A stretch of 64,000 bases of DNA from Moritella sp. 5. GTDB taxonomy: Bacteria; Pseudomonadota; Gammaproteobacteria; Enterobacterales; Moritellaceae. The notes under the pieces were generated by a model, which saw nothing but the letters and a program-made list of their open reading frames with translations, was not told the origin of the DNA and ran no database searches. The DNA lies in assembly GCF_018219455.1 (NCBI RefSeq), contig NZ_CP056122.1, positions 2,790,001 to 2,854,000 on the forward strand. Direction: 5' to 3'. This document shows positions 63,860-64,000 of the stretch, piece by piece; the first letter of the stretch is position 1, and every line of letters begins with the position of its first letter. The position numbers and the translations under genes were made by a program.

Positions 63860-64000
63860 TTCCTACTGCTGTAAATTAACAACACCATAGCGGAAGTTTA
63901 GCTAAATTTTAAATATTTTCCATTAGCGATTAACCGACCAAAGACCTGCTACGTAAGCATCAATATCCAATTAATAACAACACAGAGTGCTTATTGCTAC
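63860..64000. other. Right-edge intergenic sequence
   Basis: The last 141 bases are AT-rich and hold no gene that can be supported. They may carry the promoter of the globin remnant and the 3' or 5' flank of a gene beyond the window. Confidence 0.4.

Overview
The window looks like a chromosomal piece of a cold-water marine gammaproteobacterium. The sequence is AT-rich, and the gene set (XrtA/PEP-CTERM exopolysaccharide locus, punR/punC, kdsB-ycaR-lpxK-msbA, bioBFCD with divergent bioA, a wax ester synthase-like gene, fadH, sppA, ansA) fits Moritella or a relative near Shewanella, Vibrio or Psychromonas. The genus is an inference from remembered protein similarity; no rRNA gene is present to confirm it.

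Region 1 (1-30.4 kb) is a large surface polysaccharide locus of the exosortase A (XrtA/PEP-CTERM) type. It consists of two back-to-back blocks that diverge from about 9.0-9.4 kb. The minus-strand block reads WecG-family glycosyltransferase, a 71-aa unknown, Wzx-type flippase, NodB-like protein, GT4 glycosyltransferase, Wzy/ligase-type membrane protein and an OafA/SGNH acyltransferase, with stop/start overlaps in the middle. The plus-strand block reads exosortase fused to EpsI, heparinase II/III-like protein, a PKD/FN3 lipoprotein, wecB, wecC, prsK sensor kinase, a Wza-like lipoprotein, a Wzz-like chain-length protein, a degenerate BY-kinase-like ATPase, an outer-membrane barrel, prsR (sigma-54 activator), prsT (TPR lipoprotein), one PEP-CTERM protein and a polysaccharide deacetylase. 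A BioF2/GNAT-like acyltransferase lies inside this block on the minus strand. Together they would build a ManNAc/ManNAcA-type repeat unit, flip, polymerise and export it, and sort a PEP-CTERM protein. A -24/-12 promoter in front of the PEP-CTERM gene ties it to PrsR.

Region 2 (30.5-34.2 kb) is a Kdo/lipid A block on the minus strand: msbA, lpxK, ycaR, kdsB. Region 3 (34.3-40.7 kb) holds an RND/MMPL transporter, a YCF48-type beta-propeller partner, an AraC-family regulator flanked by inverted repeats, and an unrecognised membrane protein. Region 4 (40.8-46.0 kb) is the biotin cluster bioBFCD with divergent bioA and a BirA-operator-like site over the bioA start. Region 5 (46.1-54.6 kb) holds a small membrane protein, asnS, and a lipid-flavoured minus-strand series: alpha/beta hydrolase, WS/DGAT-like acyltransferase with an altered active site, PHA-system protein, LRAT-domain protein, nitroreductase and fadH. 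Region 6 (54.9-64.0 kb) holds sppA, ansA, punC/punR, a large DUF748/AsmA-like protein, and the apparent remnant of a secreted truncated globin.

The most interesting points are the sigma-54 promoter of the PEP-CTERM gene, the missing Walker A lysine in the locus BY-kinase homologue, the His-to-Tyr change in the WS/DGAT motif, the internally deleted globin, and several uncommon inverted repeats. No tRNA, rRNA, CRISPR array, transposase or integrase was seen.
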